From Loripinus fragilis (lineage: Eukaryota; Mollusca; Bivalvia; Lucinida; Lucinidae): a DNA stretch of 64,000 bases. Below the pieces are notes generated by a model. The model ran no database searches. It had not been told where the DNA came from and worked only from the letters and a program-made list of their open reading frames with translations. A program made the position numbers and the translations under genes. The stretch is from the NCBI GenBank assembly GCA_964019695.1, contig OZ026520.1, positions 94,217,824 through 94,281,823 on the forward strand. Direction: 5' to 3'. The stretch's first letter is position 1. Every line of letters begins with the position of its first letter. Positions 10,426-21,953 of the stretch are shown piece by piece.

Positions 10426-10680
10426 TTAACCCTTAATGCGCCAATCGCAACAAAAGTCGTCTGCTTTTCTCTTCTCACGTCTGCTGAAATGTTTAAGAAG
10501 CCTCTATGGCAAACAGTGTGGACCCAGATCAGACTGCTCCTATAGGAGCAGTCTGTTCTGTGTCCATGCTGTTTGCATCTATACTTAATTTGTCAGTAAT
10601 GTTAGGCAATTATTTGCAGCAGACGACTTCAGCAGACGACATTTTCAGATGCATTTTTTTCTTGGCGTTTTAGGGGTTAA
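10426..10680. mobile_element. Family G MITE, copy 1
   Basis: The ends read TTAACCCTTAATGCGCCAAT and CTTGGCGTTTTAGGGGTTAA. The centre is GACTGCTCCTATAGGAGCAG in CAAACAGTGTGGACCCAGAT arms. Second copy at 19607. Confidence 0.8.
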
Positions 10681-10865
10681 AGTTGAACGGCCTTCAGGTA
10701 ACTTATATTTTCATCAATTTCTCATATTTTAATAAACTCCTATTGCTTGATAATTATCTGTTTTGGCTGGGTGGATTGACCTCTTAATGCCCATTACCAG
10801 TTTTGCTTCAGATTATTGTAGATACATTAAGAAACAAATTGTGGTAAAAACCAACTGCGTCCAAA

Positions 10866-10948
10866 ATGGGATCATCATCGTCGTTGGTCCCATCATCACC
10901 ACCACTATCATCACCATCACCACCACCACCTCCCCCACCACCACCAAA

Positions 10949-10987
<39 letters not shown>

Positions 10988-10988
10988 T
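10866..10988 (+). repeat. (CAT)n / (CAC)n trinucleotide microsatellite
   Basis: Interrupted ATC and ACC triplets end in about 15 unbroken CAT units. A poly-His reading frame across it is a by-product of the repeat. Confidence 0.95.
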
Positions 10989-11213
10989 AAGGTTCACACT
11001 AACATCGTTTATTTTCCAATAGAAAGTTTTATATAGGATTCAGATCAGCTTGCACCTACATCTTTCCATTTTTGATTTAACATTGATAGTTGTAACTCAG
11101 TATTGAAATCAATGTCAAATCAGTATTGATTCAATTTACTGGACTCCGTAGCGCTGCTGGGTCTTTATCCATGTGGTCAAAGGGACATAACACACCTTAA
11201 AATGTTACTATAC

Positions 11214-11408
11214 AGGACCAATGATAAGAGTGCGTAATTGAAAACTATTTTCTTATTTCTCAACAAAAACATATGTTGTGGGTACTCAAAAGAATCGTCT
11301 CAATGAGACGGTGAGACGGTTCTTTTGAGTACCCAAAACACATGTTTAAACTGATGGATAAGAAAATAATCGCAATTTTACGCTGACATTTTTTGCATAA
11401 CTGGCCCT
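11214..11408. mobile_element. Family C MITE, copy 2
   Basis: The left end is AGGACCAATGATAAGAG and the right end ATAACTGGCCCT. The tip carries an extra GAGACGGT, so the stem has a small tandem duplication on its right side. Confidence 0.75.
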
Positions 11409-11609
11409 ATGACTATAGGACTTTGTTTCTCCATTTTTCTCTGATCAGCTGAGCATGCTTTGTTCTGTACTGTAAACAGCTGTTTGATGTAAAACTTGTA
11501 TATTGAGCATGTTGGTTTTCACATGACACACAAAGACATTTCTCCCTTGCAAACATCAAAGAGCATGAAAGCATGGTAACAGGTAGAATAACGCTCTAGA
11601 CAAACGGGG

Positions 11610-11745
11610 AAATCCAAACTAGTTTCTTTACTTCTACATGAAAACATATGTTGTGGGTACTCATTAGAAGCGTCTCTTTGAGACGCTTCTAATGAGCACC
11701 ACAAAAAATGTTTTCATAAAGAAATCGGCAAAATATTCCCATTTT
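11610..11745. mobile_element. Family C-related hairpin with altered tip
   Basis: Shares the AAACATATGTTGTGGGTACTC arm with family C, but the tip is ATTAGAAGCGTCTCTTTGAG with matching changes in the opposite arm. Confidence 0.7.
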
Positions 11746-12911
11746 TGCGTTTGAAAAATGTTTCTTAACTATGGTATGTAATAGTGCAAGCAAATGTAGT
11801 AAAATTCCTGCTTTTCAAGCGTGCTCACCTGGCCGACTTCCAAGCTGCAAGATATCACCTCTATGACTGCGTAACTGTCTGATCAAGACCACATGTGGCA
11901 TAATAGTTACACCTTGATTTCCCACAATACTTGATCAACTTCCTTTCCTGTGCCTGGTAGCGAATCAAAGATCCAGATAGTCATAAGATTTTTGTCGAAA
12001 TTACAGCTAAATTTTTGCACCAAATATATCAAGTGGATTTTCATTGGAATTGTCAGATTAAGACGGTTCCAATGAATACCCGGCCACTACGTAGGTACCC
12101 CCCTCATGAAATGGAGCGAAAAGATGTCTTGCAAAGCGCATTATCTGTCTGATCACTAATAACAACAGTCACTACTGCAGCAGATAATAAATTCCTGACA
12201 TATATCTTGATTTTCGGTAGAAATAAAGCTTTGTCTGCCAGCAGACGATTCACATGCAATATCAAGTTTTAGTTTTATTCAAATTGCAGGAAGAAAAGTC
12301 TTATTTTGTAGTTTAGCTGTACCTGGCAGATGATTCGAATCTGCTGTGGAAATGTGACTTCTGATATGTTTTTTGACCCTGTCTCGCATAGGGATCAGAT
12401 AAATCAAAGATCAAAGTTGAATGGCTCATTAATAGGTTTTCGGATCATTTATGTTCAGTGCCTATTGCACTCATTATCTCACAGTTATAGCACATCAGTG
12501 GAAAGCATTTTTTCAAGGGCCAGTATGTCCTATATTTTTTTGAATTAAGGGTGAAATTTTGGCGCCTATGTCGCCCTAGTCGCCCCCTAGCTTATTCCAT
12601 GCAGTCCCTGTAGCTGAGTAGACATGTTCAAGTCTTACATGCTCTCAAAGCCAGTAAACAGTTTTTTTCATGGACAGGATCATTTTGTATAAGGTTCATC
12701 TGTTGATCTATTTCTGCCGACTGTTTATCAATCTGTCAAACAAAGTTGTAACAAAATGGTTGCATCATGTTTTCATCAGTTTAGTCCCGCCCAAGAGTTG
12801 TACTACAGCATTCCACCGGCTATAAATAGCTCAACTTGGTCACCTTGAAATAGACCTTGACTTTAAACGAAGATCTAAAATGTTTACCATTGATAGGTCA
12901 GGTTTTTCTGA

Positions 12912-13160
12912 AAGCCAATACTTATGGCCATGCCAATGCTTGGGCTACTTTTTGACATTGGTTTATCTGCCCTTAGAGGATATAAAGATGGATTTTTGTC
13001 TAATCTTTTTTGAATGTAAAACCTCAGCCTGTTAAAAGAATTACTTTTTCTTAAAGCCAACACTTGTGGTCAATAATTAACATGATTTTGGTTTATCTGC
13101 CCTTAGGTAATATAAATATGGTTTTTTGTCAAATCTTTTTGGGGGAATGTAAAATTTCAA
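12912..13160 (+). repeat. Local direct duplication of about 120 bp
   Basis: GGTTTATCTGCCCTTAG, then ATATAAA-ATGG and TTTTTGTC-AATCTTTTT occur twice in order, with AAGCCAA-AC-TTGTGG in front of each. The surrounding stretch 11760-13460 has no gene that I can recognise. Confidence 0.65.
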
Positions 13161-13463
13161 TCTTAGAGAAGGATGAAGGTTTATAGAATAACTTTATAGA
13201 GAACAAAATTAATGTATCATTGTTTAATTAACTGGTCTTCACAAGTAAAACATCAGATGGATGTTGCAATTTTTCATCTTCGCCACATTCATTGCTATAA
13301 GTTTTTTTTATTCCACGACAGATTACATCATATTCCCATCAAGCCTCTGATAGCTGGGGGGATAAATTAGGCTAATTGACAGGCCACTGTGGAGGGTAAT
13401 ACATCATTATCTAACATAATCAGGTGATAATCTTCTGAGACTGCTCCCCAGACAAGAGGGGCA

Positions 13464-13626
13464 ATCAAAAACTAATTTTTCTTATTTCTTAACCAAAACG
13501 TATGTTGTGGGTGCTCAAAAGAACCGTCTCAATGAGACGGTTCTTGTGAGCACCCAAAACATATGTTTGAGCTGATGAATAAGTAGATAAATGCAATTTT
13601 ACGCTCAATATTTTTGCTAATCTGAG
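13464..13626. mobile_element. Family C MITE, copy 3
   Basis: Arms AACGTATGTTGTGGGTGCTC and GAGCACCCAAAACATATG around AAGAACCGTCTCAATGAGAC. Confidence 0.75.
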
Positions 13627-13703
13627 ACTATGAGAAGAGATAATCCATCTTGAGAATCCAAGAGAAAATGCAGACAGGATGCTTGCTTTCATGTTGTACT
13701 CTA

Positions 13704-13907
13704 CCTTAACCCATAAAGCGCCACCTATAATTTGCAGCAGACGACAATTTCAAATTTTGCTGCTTTTTCAAAAATAACAAATAAGGTATGATATTTCATG
13801 AGAATCGATTCTCATGAATTATTATATGTTATTTTATTCGAAAATAGGGAAATATGTTGCAAAATTTGCCGTCTGCTGCAGTTGTGACTGGCGCTTTAAG
13901 GGTTAAA
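13704..13907. mobile_element. Family H MITE, copy 1
   Basis: The ends CTTAACCCATAAAGCGCCA and TGGCGCTTTAAGGGTTAA are inverted. The inner arms have TTTGCAGCAGACGACAATTT and the tip is GAGAATCGATTCTC. Second copy at 21742. Confidence 0.8.
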
Positions 13908-14668
13908 GGATTATGAATGTCATTGAATGAGACAAGACTGGGAACAACACCTGCCTCACAGAGGCATTTCTCACGCAGGCAAATCGGTGCATCTATTGTT
14001 GCGCTGCATACTGCATTGATGACAAATGCAGTCTAGAAATGTATCTGAGTGTGGGTGCATTATGAGAACATTTTCATACCAAACCGAGAGCACATCCATG
14101 CATCTAAATATCAATTTTATTCTTTGCTCATAATTTTTCTAATCATATACATAGATGCAAAAATAAGAGAACCCTGTTACTGGTTTCTTTTTGCATGATA
14201 GGATAGAGTGACATTCATAAATATGAACTCAAATCACAGGGTAATCTAACATACCCATTACCATGTTCAATCATCTTCAGTATGCCCGACAGATGTCGCG
14301 CATGTGTTGCTGCACGTGGAGGCCGAATAAAAAATAAATAATACCTCAAAATGAAATACAATGGTTTGGTTCTGCATATAGGTCATAGTCTATAAATTGT
14401 TACTGCCATTAGGGACAATAGTTATCTGCTTTGTCTTCTGCTGTTGTGATTTAGAAGCCTCTATAGCAAACAATATAAAAATCTTGGTGTGCACTTTAAT
14501 ATAGGAGCATATGCACTTCTTAGGTCAATTTTATGGATAAATAGGGAGCGGAGCGCTTAAAGCGTTACTATATATACCCGATCCTGTCATGTGGCTGTTT
14601 ATAATGCTATATGTGCCTCTTCCTTACAGTTCCATGGGTTGGTCCTTCAGCAAGATTTTTTAGCTGCG

Positions 14669-14765
14669 GCTTAGTACTGGTTCAACCCAGGAAGAAAGGA
14701 AATCATTGCAACATGACTGAAAAATTGTTGACTGCGGACGTAAAGCATCAAAAGAAACAAAAGCA
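14669..14765 (+). mobile_element. SINE 3' fragment
   Basis: Starts at GGCTTAGTACTGGTTCAACC and runs to ACTGAAAAATTGTTGACTG and GACGTAAAGCATC, as in SINE-1. The head is missing. 13908-14668 shows nothing else recognisable apart from a short family G scrap near 14450. Confidence 0.6.
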
Positions 14766-15012
14766 TTTGTGGATAATTGGGATAATAGCCCTTTCTTTAT
14801 GAATCTTTAAAAAAATATTTGAAACAAATCCATTAAAATAATGGATAACTGCTTTAAATCAGCTGATTGTTATGCATACAGCTAATACATTTGGGTTATT
14901 AGGTTAGGAGCAGGGTGTGGGCGGATACTCTTCTGCTGCGGATATATGTTTGCTGTCTCTTCGACAAAGATTGATTGAGAGCTGTGTTTATACCAATACA
15001 ATGTACCATATA

Positions 15013-15703
15013 CTAAGCCAAAAAAGAAACGCCGCATATAAAGATTAAAAATATTGCACTTAATATGAGAGTTACAAAATTTCATCTGCTATCTAAGTTT
15101 CGCTACTATTCCTGCCACACATTATTCCCATTGTTTTATGGAGCTCAGTCAGCCCAAATCAGTGTACTGGCTGTCTTTTTATTATCAAGTTTTCACGTGA
15201 ACATTCATTTTATTTAGATTTACACATGTAATAACTACTGAAAACAATAGTCTAATATCCTATTAGTTTGAAAACATTATAAAAAAATAAAATTAAAAGT
15301 TACACATTGCTAATTTACGATGCCAAAACGGACACATGTTGAACGTGAAAAGGTGATAAGAATGTTACAAGCTAACGTGACGCCATCGGTGATAGCCCAA
15401 CAATTTTGATGCCATGCAAGGATGATTGAACGTCTTAGGAAACGTTTCTGGCAAATAGGAACAATGTCAGACCGTGCGCATTAATGAAGTCATTGCCTAA
15501 TGACGCGACGTCAAGATCGATAAAAACGTAGGTTTAAACTGGTGAATCAATTTTGTCCGGTGACAATGATAGCTAGGACAACCCCAGGAACTCATAATCC
15601 AAGAATCAGCGCTCAAACAGTGACAAATTGTTTGCGAGAGATTGGTAAAACTTCTCCCATATACAATGTATGTTTTATATGCGGCGTTTCTTTTTTGGCC
15701 TAG
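15013..15703 (+). pseudogene. Tc1-like DNA transposon remnant
   Basis: Inverted ends of about 28 bp with one mismatch (CTAAGCCAAAAAAGAAACGC left; right end reverse complement CTAGGCCAAAAAAGAAACGC) are flanked by TA at 15011-15012 and 15704-15705, the Tc1/mariner target site. Inside, plus-strand frames resemble a Tc1 transposase DNA-binding region: a start near 15321 reading MPKRTHVEREKVIRML, then NTPGTHNPRISAQTV-like wording near 15575-15625 in a different frame. In-frame stops, frameshifts and the length (691 bp against about 1.6 kb for an intact Tc1) show it is dead and internally deleted; the DDE catalytic part is absent. Family call from memory of Tc1 proteins. Confidence 0.75.
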
Positions 15704-15765
15704 TATATTCAAAGTTATAAAAGCACATACTTGACTAAATGCACAGCTACATTTATAGTCTTCAA

Positions 15766-16033
15766 TGAGGTAGCCAGAAAGCTGAAAAGGTTGTGCACAT
15801 GAAAGGGAGACAACTGGATCAAGCAGTTATTCTCTTTAATTGTGTCCCTTTTCAAAATGGGAACTTCTCTTAGAAGAAAAAATTTGCACCCAGAGAGAGC
15901 AAATTCTTTCTTTTAAGAGCAGTTCCTTAAAATGGTATGGGAAATCATTTTTACTGCATTAAATGACCTCCCTTGAATGTTACTATTTTTATTATGCATA
16001 TGCGTAACTGCATAATGGGAGCTACGCCAATGG
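15766..16033. mobile_element. Family O foldback element, copy 2
   Basis: Matches 7978-8266 throughout, including AAAGGGAGAC, the TTCTTTCTTTTAAGAG stem and the end GGGAGCTACGCCAATGG. This copy is not nested. Confidence 0.7.
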
Positions 16034-16154
16034 TCTTAATAATTCATAGATTCTTAACCCTTTTTTCCTCCATTCAAGACAATTGTTGTCTGCTTTCTCA
16101 TCTGATGATTACATTGGTATCATGATGAACCCAGATCAGACTTCTACGGCTTTA

Positions 16155-16281
16155 AAGAGGTCCAATTTGATCTCAAGGGGGGTCTGTACCAGTATTTCTA
16201 AGATATCATATAGCCACTTGTCATTTTCCAGGGGGGGGGGGGGTGTCCGGACCACCTATCCCTCCTCTGGATCCACCCATG
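16155..16281. mobile_element. Family L fragment
   Basis: Right half of family L: ACCAGTATTTCTAAGATATC, a run of 12 G and an end CTGGATCCACCCAT. The left half is gone. Confidence 0.6.
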
Positions 16282-16433
16282 TGAGCTAAATTTGTCCTTG
16301 GCTTATAGATGTCAAGTCTGATTAAAAAATATCAAGTCTGATTTTGATTTAAATTTGAAAGTGTCTTCTGCTGGCAATTACACGCCTTCTTCATGATTAT
16401 TATTGTTACCTCCATGAAGGATTTGAAACAGTA

Positions 16434-16790
16434 CTAAAAACATAGCTTACCCTGGTTGGGGCCAGCACACTTTTCACCAGGTTCAACAATGTATGTTTCC
16501 TCAGATGAGTCTTTCCTAGATTTTTCAGTCGGTTTCGTGCACAAATGCGCATCTTTCCATTCTGGGTCATTTTTTGTGCGGCATTTTCTTCTTTCATGTA
16601 TGCCTTGTTTTTTTCCTTCAAGAAAATCTAACATTTCTGGATCATTGACTCCAGTTTACATGTTTCTTCCTTCTTTCTTCTAAAGCTTTTTGTTGTTTTA
16701 CGTCTGTTTATGACTTTTTCCTTCATAAAATCTAGATCTGCCAGAACACAGATGCTTTCAACTTTTTGAAAAACTGGGTCATTAAACTCC
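16434..16790 (-). pseudogene. Lysine-rich coding-like region, frame-broken
   Basis: Read leftwards, this stretch holds open lysine- and glutamate-rich frames with a recurring NDP motif: FNDPVFQKVE near 16780, then NDPEMLDFLEGKK near 16640, then KNDPEWKDAHLC near 16565. The units look like degenerate tandem copies of one another, but unit 1 runs into a TAG and the later units lie in another frame. A possible donor (CCAGG then GTAAGC) sits at about 16450. I do not recognise the protein. It could be a decayed retroposed or transposon-borne gene, or a misread low-complexity repeat. Confidence 0.25.
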
Positions 16791-17000
16791 TTGCCTGTTA
16801 GTGCCGTCTGCTGATGACGTTTAATTGCAATCAGTGTGGACCCAGATCAGGCTTGACAAGCTGTCAAGCCTGATCTGGATCCAAACTGTTTCATTCTTTG
16901 ACGATATTGCTGAAAGAATTTTTGAAAAAGTTAATTTTGAAAAAATTCAGCAGACGACAAAAAATCAATCAAAATTTCCCAGCATGCAAAGTGTTAATCA
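16784..17000. mobile_element. Family F MITE
   Basis: CTCCTTGCCTGTTAGTG on the left, tip CAGGCTTGACAAGCTGTCAAG, and GCATGCAAAGTGTTAA on the right. The tip differs from other copies with matching changes in both arms. Confidence 0.75.
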
Positions 17001-17081
17001 CCTCAGACATCTGCCTAATGCAACCTGTAAGAGTTTTGCAGGTAAAAGTTAGAGACCGATATTGTATATACCCTAAATATA

Positions 17082-17666
17082 CTGACGGACTTTAATTACG
17101 CAACACTAACTTTCCCTTATATCTTCCAAAAGACTGGTGAATGTAAACTTCCTTTGCTTCTATAATGTCATCAGGAGTTAGCTTCTTCAGCAAACAGTTA
17201 AATTTTAAATGTACAACTAAACTGGACGACGTTATTTGCTCCGTACGAATTTAGCCATTTAAACATTTCTGAAGTAGAGGAGATTTTAAGCTATTGAATG
17301 AAAGGGTACACCCAGATAAACTACATATACGCAAATAAGCTGTATCGCAGACCAGCCAATCAATATGAGAGTGATTCCTCGATGACTAACAAAGTCCATG
17401 ATACAAATTTGATGCGTGCTGTGTTTCTTGATTTAAAAAAGAAAGGATTGTTTCATTCATAACATTTGGTCACATGAAACAGTTGACCCCCATCTCAAAA
17501 AGTTTACATTTTAATGCATTAAGTTCATCTAAGTTGGACATGTTTTCCATGTTTTAACTTACAAATGAATGCTTTTTAACATACAATCAAAATTGATGTT
17601 CTGCCTTCTTTTCCGAGGCATACATTAAAGCTGTTATCCAAGTGTTGCGTTTTTAAAGTCCGCCAG
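17082..17666. mobile_element. Non-autonomous DNA transposon with TA target duplication
   Basis: The ends CTGACGGACTTTAATTACGC and GCGTTTTTAAAGTCCGCCAG are inverted, about 28 bp with a few mismatches, and flanked by TA on both sides. The 585-bp interior shows no transposase frame. Tc1/mariner-type by target site (inference). Confidence 0.7.
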
Positions 17667-17703
17667 TATATATGTACAGTCTACTCTCTTTAATTATTTT
17701 CTC

Positions 17704-18641
17704 AGCCCAGGTCCCACAGAGCTTGTGACCGCGGCACACCCTCTCCTTGACTCATTTTGTTTGCAGCTTACCTGCAACCTCTGCAACCATTGCAACTACT
17801 TTTTCACTACTGATATGATCGCTGACCAGTCACCATACATTCGGGGATAGTTTTGCATTTAGTCGGCAATCAGTCTGCAACTGGTCAGTGACTAATCGGC
17901 GACGAGTTCCGAGTAATCGGTCAGCAACTGGTCGGCAACTGCTTGGAGACTGTTCTACCTTCATTTTTTTAAAATAAAAATGTTTTGGAAAGAATGAAAT
18001 CATTTCTGTGCAAGTTGTCATCATGATAACACAATAGATACAGTTGCTTCGTTTACAACAAAACAGTCAATGTTGCAATTATAATTGCTCTGATGGTTCT
18101 GCTCTAAGCTTACACTTTCAGCATCTGACATTTACCGCTTAACTTTGTCTCTTGGACAGCTGAGATATTCATCAGAATCATCTGAATTTCTGTGGTAGTT
18201 TTGGTGCTGCTGTCTATTTTTGGCCACCTCTATGCCCCATGATGCAAACACTTTCAACGATTGTGAAGAATATGATGTCAGGGTGGCAAGGTGACTGCAA
18301 CCTGATGGTGACCAATTTGCCACCAGTCACCCATCGGTCACCTAAGGGTCTCCGATTAGTCGCTGAAGACTTCAGAGCCAAAGTGTTGATGAAATCGGTC
18401 CGCGACTGATAGGCGACTGATAGAAAACCTTTGCAACTAGTTGGCAATCGAAATCAGTCGTGGCTAGTCTTTTGTAAATGCTCAAAAGACTGGCAGTGAC
18501 TGAATTTGACAGGCGACCAATCGGCAACTTTGTTGCTACCTTTGTAAAACCTTGCCGCGACCTCTACAACCTTTCTGTGACTGTCATTTTTTAAGTCGTG
18601 GAGAGGTTGCAGCATGATCACAAGCTCTGTGTGTCCTGGGC
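17704..18641. mobile_element. TIR element with internal GTCGGCAACT-type repeats
   Basis: The ends GCCCAGGTCCCACAGAGCTT and AAGCTCTGTGTGTCCTGGGC form imperfect inverted repeats. The interior contains many short degenerate direct and inverted words such as GTCGGCAACTG, CAGTCTGCAACTGGTC and ATCGGTCAC, up to about 18570. No coding region seen. Confidence 0.6.
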
Positions 18642-18847
18642 ATTATGTGCATTACTCAATTAATCTCTTGGACAAGTTTAAATATACTGTTTTGTCCAAT
18701 GTACCCTAGCTACTATTAAAGATGGCCACCAAAATGGCCGTCCCCAGGTAGCTGTCTGTTTGTGCTTGTTTCAAACATTTTGGAAAGCCTGATCTGAGCC
18801 CAAACTGTTAACAAATGTTAACCATGTGCGCTAGCATTTTGTCTCCA

Positions 18848-19010
18848 CTTCCTGATAACCATTGCAAACAAATTAGACTCAGATCAGGACTGACAGAATG
18901 TCGGTCCTGACCTGAATCTAAACCGTAACGGAAATTTTTTTGAAAAAGTTAATTCTGAAAAATATCAGCAGATGACGACAAAAGCATGAAAAATTACCCA
19001 GCATTCAAAG
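18848..19010. mobile_element. Family F MITE
   Basis: Tip CAGGACTGACAGAATGTCGG in worn GATCAG arms, followed by TTTTTGAAAAAGTTAATTCTG and a GACGACAAAAGCATG end. Confidence 0.65.
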
Positions 19011-19379
19011 ATGGACCATTTTCTCATAGGCGGGCCAATAATCTTGTATAGTAATTGATCAAGTCTGGGTTAAATGTCTGGTATCAGTCAGTCAGTCAGC
19101 TTGTATCATCCTAAACTCATTTCACCAATAAATCTCATCAATATAGTGCTTGCATGTGAATTGTAAAAATTCGATTTTTATTTTATGGTATTTCAATTTA
19201 GTTTTACTCATTTTGAACATTTCTGGGTGATAATGTGCAAGTTGATAGATTTCATGGTCATTTCATGGTGTGATGTATTTATTCTTCTAATGGATACCAT
19301 TAAATTTGAGATTAGCGACATAAAGGGTTAAAATGCTTTGGCCATTCTTAGAATATGTGTACATTATGGTTTCATATTT

Positions 19380-19602
19380 GTGCCTCAACGCAATAAAACC
19401 TGTCTTCGGGGTTTGCGAAAAACAAAGGCACAGACCAGCCTGCGCAGCTGCGCAGTCTGATCAGTGCCTTTGTCATTCCCCTTATTGGAAAGTATTATCA
19501 TTATCATATTAAAACTTGCCACAAGCGAAATTTCACTGTTCTAGCTAGTCTGTAGCTGAGTAGGCTGGTTTGGATAAGACAGGTTTTGTCGCAACGAGTC
19601 CC
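19380..19602. mobile_element. Family E MITE, copy 1
   Basis: Family E has AAAACCTGTCTTCGGGGTTTG near the left and GACAGGTTTTGTCGC near the right, with inner GACCAGCCTGCGCA hairpin and a CTAGTCTCTGTAGCTGAG block. Other copies: 22731, 38811, 51500. Confidence 0.75.
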
Positions 19603-19606
19603 ATTT

Positions 19607-19852
19607 CGCCCTTAAGCGCCAAGAAAAAAAATGCATCTGAACATGATGTCTGCTGAAGTCGTCTGCTGCAAATAATCACTTAACATTACCGAAGAATTAA
19701 GTATTGAAGCAAACAGCGTGGACCCAGAACAGACTGCTCCTATAGGAGCAGTCTGATCTGGGTCCACACTGTTTGCCATAGAGGCTTCTTAAACATTTCA
19801 GCAGACGAGAAAAGCAGACGACTTTTGTTGTGATTGGCGCATTAAGGGTTAA
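19607..19852. mobile_element. Family G MITE, copy 2
   Basis: Nearly the reverse complement of 10426-10680, with the same GACTGCTCCTATAGGAGCAG tip. It abuts the family E copy with almost no gap. Confidence 0.8.
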
Positions 19853-19996
19853 TAAGAATCAGAAGCACATGATCATGGGAAATTATGTCTGTGAATGATT
19901 GCTGTGTTCAAAATTGTCACAAAATTGACCATTAAATGATTAAACATAAGCAATTTTATTGTCATCAAAATAATGTTTCGACAATTTCGTTTCGCT

Positions 19997-20137
19997 TAAC
20001 GCTTTGCCTGCAAGCAGCAAATTTTGTCATTTTGCTGATGATCTTTGCAAACAGTTTGGACCCAGATCAGGCCCCACAAAATGTCGGACCTGATCTATAT
20101 CCAAACAGTTTGGCACTCTGATGGTATTACCCCAAAA
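19997..20137. mobile_element. Family F MITE, 3'-shortened
   Basis: TAACGCTTTGCCTGCAAGCAG start, tip CAGGCCCCACAAAATGTCGG, ending in GCACTCTGATGGTATTACC. Confidence 0.65.
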
Positions 20138-20254
20138 AACGATTAGACTGCAGCTTCCTCCAGCAGAAGTCCTTCAATATTTGCTACTTTGACAAGCATT
20201 TTGTGCAAATAAGACTTTTTTACTAGCAAAGTGACTGTCAAAACTTCTATTGAT

Positions 20255-20372
20255 GATTTTTGTCATCTACAAACAGTTTGGACCCAGATCTGGCCATAAA
20301 ATGTCAGGCCTGATACGGATCCAAACTGTATGTGGCTCAAAAGTTAATTTTGAAAAAAAAATCCCAACATAA
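20255..20372. mobile_element. Family F MITE fragment
   Basis: TTTGTCATCTACAAACAGTT, GGACCCAGATCTGGCC and GGATCCAAACTGTATG, then AAAAGTTAATTTTGAAAA. Confidence 0.6.
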
Positions 20373-20550
20373 AGGTACTGATACAGGACTATCTGCTGTC
20401 TGACTGAGGATGTACATATTTTTGTTCAGTGAGAAAAGTAAAGCAGGTGTGAAGTGTTTCGAAAACAGTAGGAAAATAGCCTAACTCAACCCTAGAGAAT
20501 AGTTTGATACATAAATATTTATATATTGTCAGTCTGTGGATACACATATA

Positions 20551-20793
20551 TTAACTCTTTGCACGCTGGGTAATTTTTCATGCTTTTGTTGACGTCTGCT
20601 GACTTTTTTTTCAAAATTAACTTTTTTCAAAAAACTATTTCAGGAGCACTATTAGTGTGTCAAACAGGACCAACATTCTCTGACAGAATGTCGGTCGCAT
20701 TCTCTGCCAGAATGTCAGTCCTGATTTGGGTCCAAACTCATTGCAAAGGTTATCAGCAGAAGACAAGTCCCCCGCTAGCAAGGAAAGAGTTGC
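20551..20793. mobile_element. Family F MITE with tandem tip
   Basis: TTAACTCTTTGCACGCTGGG on the left and CTAGCAAGGAAAGAGTTG on the right. The tip word TCTCTGACAGAATGTCGGTC is followed by a second copy TCTCTGCCAGAATGTCAGTC. Confidence 0.7.
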
Positions 20794-21741
20794 CTTTTAT
20801 ATAGCAAATAAAATATTTGTACACATTTTTTTCTTCAACTTCTCTTAATAAAATTGTGCAGAAATTTGGGCTTAAATATGCCTGCGAATCATCTCTCTAG
20901 AGATGATTCACATGTCTTGTGAAGCCCCATTTTGAAAGGATATGCTATCTACTGACATTTTTTGTTGCACTCTAGGGTTGAACTAGACTAAATATTTTGA
21001 CAAGGATGCGCGGTCTGTAGAAATGGAATTGGGATTATAAATCAATTTATGTGGAGTAAAGGTAGGGAAATGTTTCATTTATTTGACATTATGTTGTAAT
21101 TATGTTATTTTCATTGATATTTTAAAATTGCTATAAATTTATATTACTAATGTCATAATTGTATCTGTATTTGTGAGAGCCAGTATATATAGGTGAGATT
21201 AATGTCTGATAATGTGTTACATCTTATGTTCTATAATGATGGAACGGTGAGATAAACCTTGTAAATTTGTATTTCGGGATATAAAAAACATAAATTAATG
21301 TATGATGTATGTTGTTAAAATTATTGTATGTCATGTTTCTGTTGAGATGCACCAATAAAATGGTGAGGCGTCTGCCAAATGGGCAGGCCCTCGCCACCTT
21401 TAATTTTTTAAAACTCATTTTGGTTGACCTTTGACCCCTGTAATTGGATACTGATTGATCATTACTATGTATGATTTGACAGGCAGCTCCTCCCACTGTA
21501 TGAAACAGTTCGTCTGATTGGTCGATGTTGGGGTAGACTTATTCTAGTTTCTACTTTGCTTTGTTGCACTGCAGTGTATTATACCTATACTTCTCATCAA
21601 GAATTGTCACTCTAGATCAAGCTGGTTGATCAGGATCTACATTACTATGCCTTTTATTTGTGAGATTGAATAAAACACATTATGTCAAATGATTTATGTG
21701 ACAGATAAATGAGTTAAAATATTCAGAATTGCTAGGGTCTA

Positions 21742-21953
21742 GCTTTTCAAGCGTCAATCACAACTGCAGCAGACGACAAATTTTGCGAAATATTTCCCAA
21801 TTTTCGAAAAAAATAAGGTATGATATTTCATGAGAATCGTCTGCCAGCAGACGATTCTCATAAAATATCATGCCTTATTTGTTATTTTTGAAATAACGGC
21901 AAAATTTGAAATTGTCGTCTGCTGCAAATTATAGGTGGCGCTTCATGGGTTAA
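21742..21953. mobile_element. Family H MITE, copy 2
   Basis: CTTTTCAAGCGTCAATCACA and GGCGCTTCATGGGTTAAG ends; tip GAGAATCGTCTGCCAGCAG. The stretch 20800-21741 before it holds only a short hairpin near 20870-20935 and AT-rich sequence. Confidence 0.7.

Noticed and set aside
10763..10990. Poly-His protein
   Set aside because: Direct translation of the CAT microsatellite.
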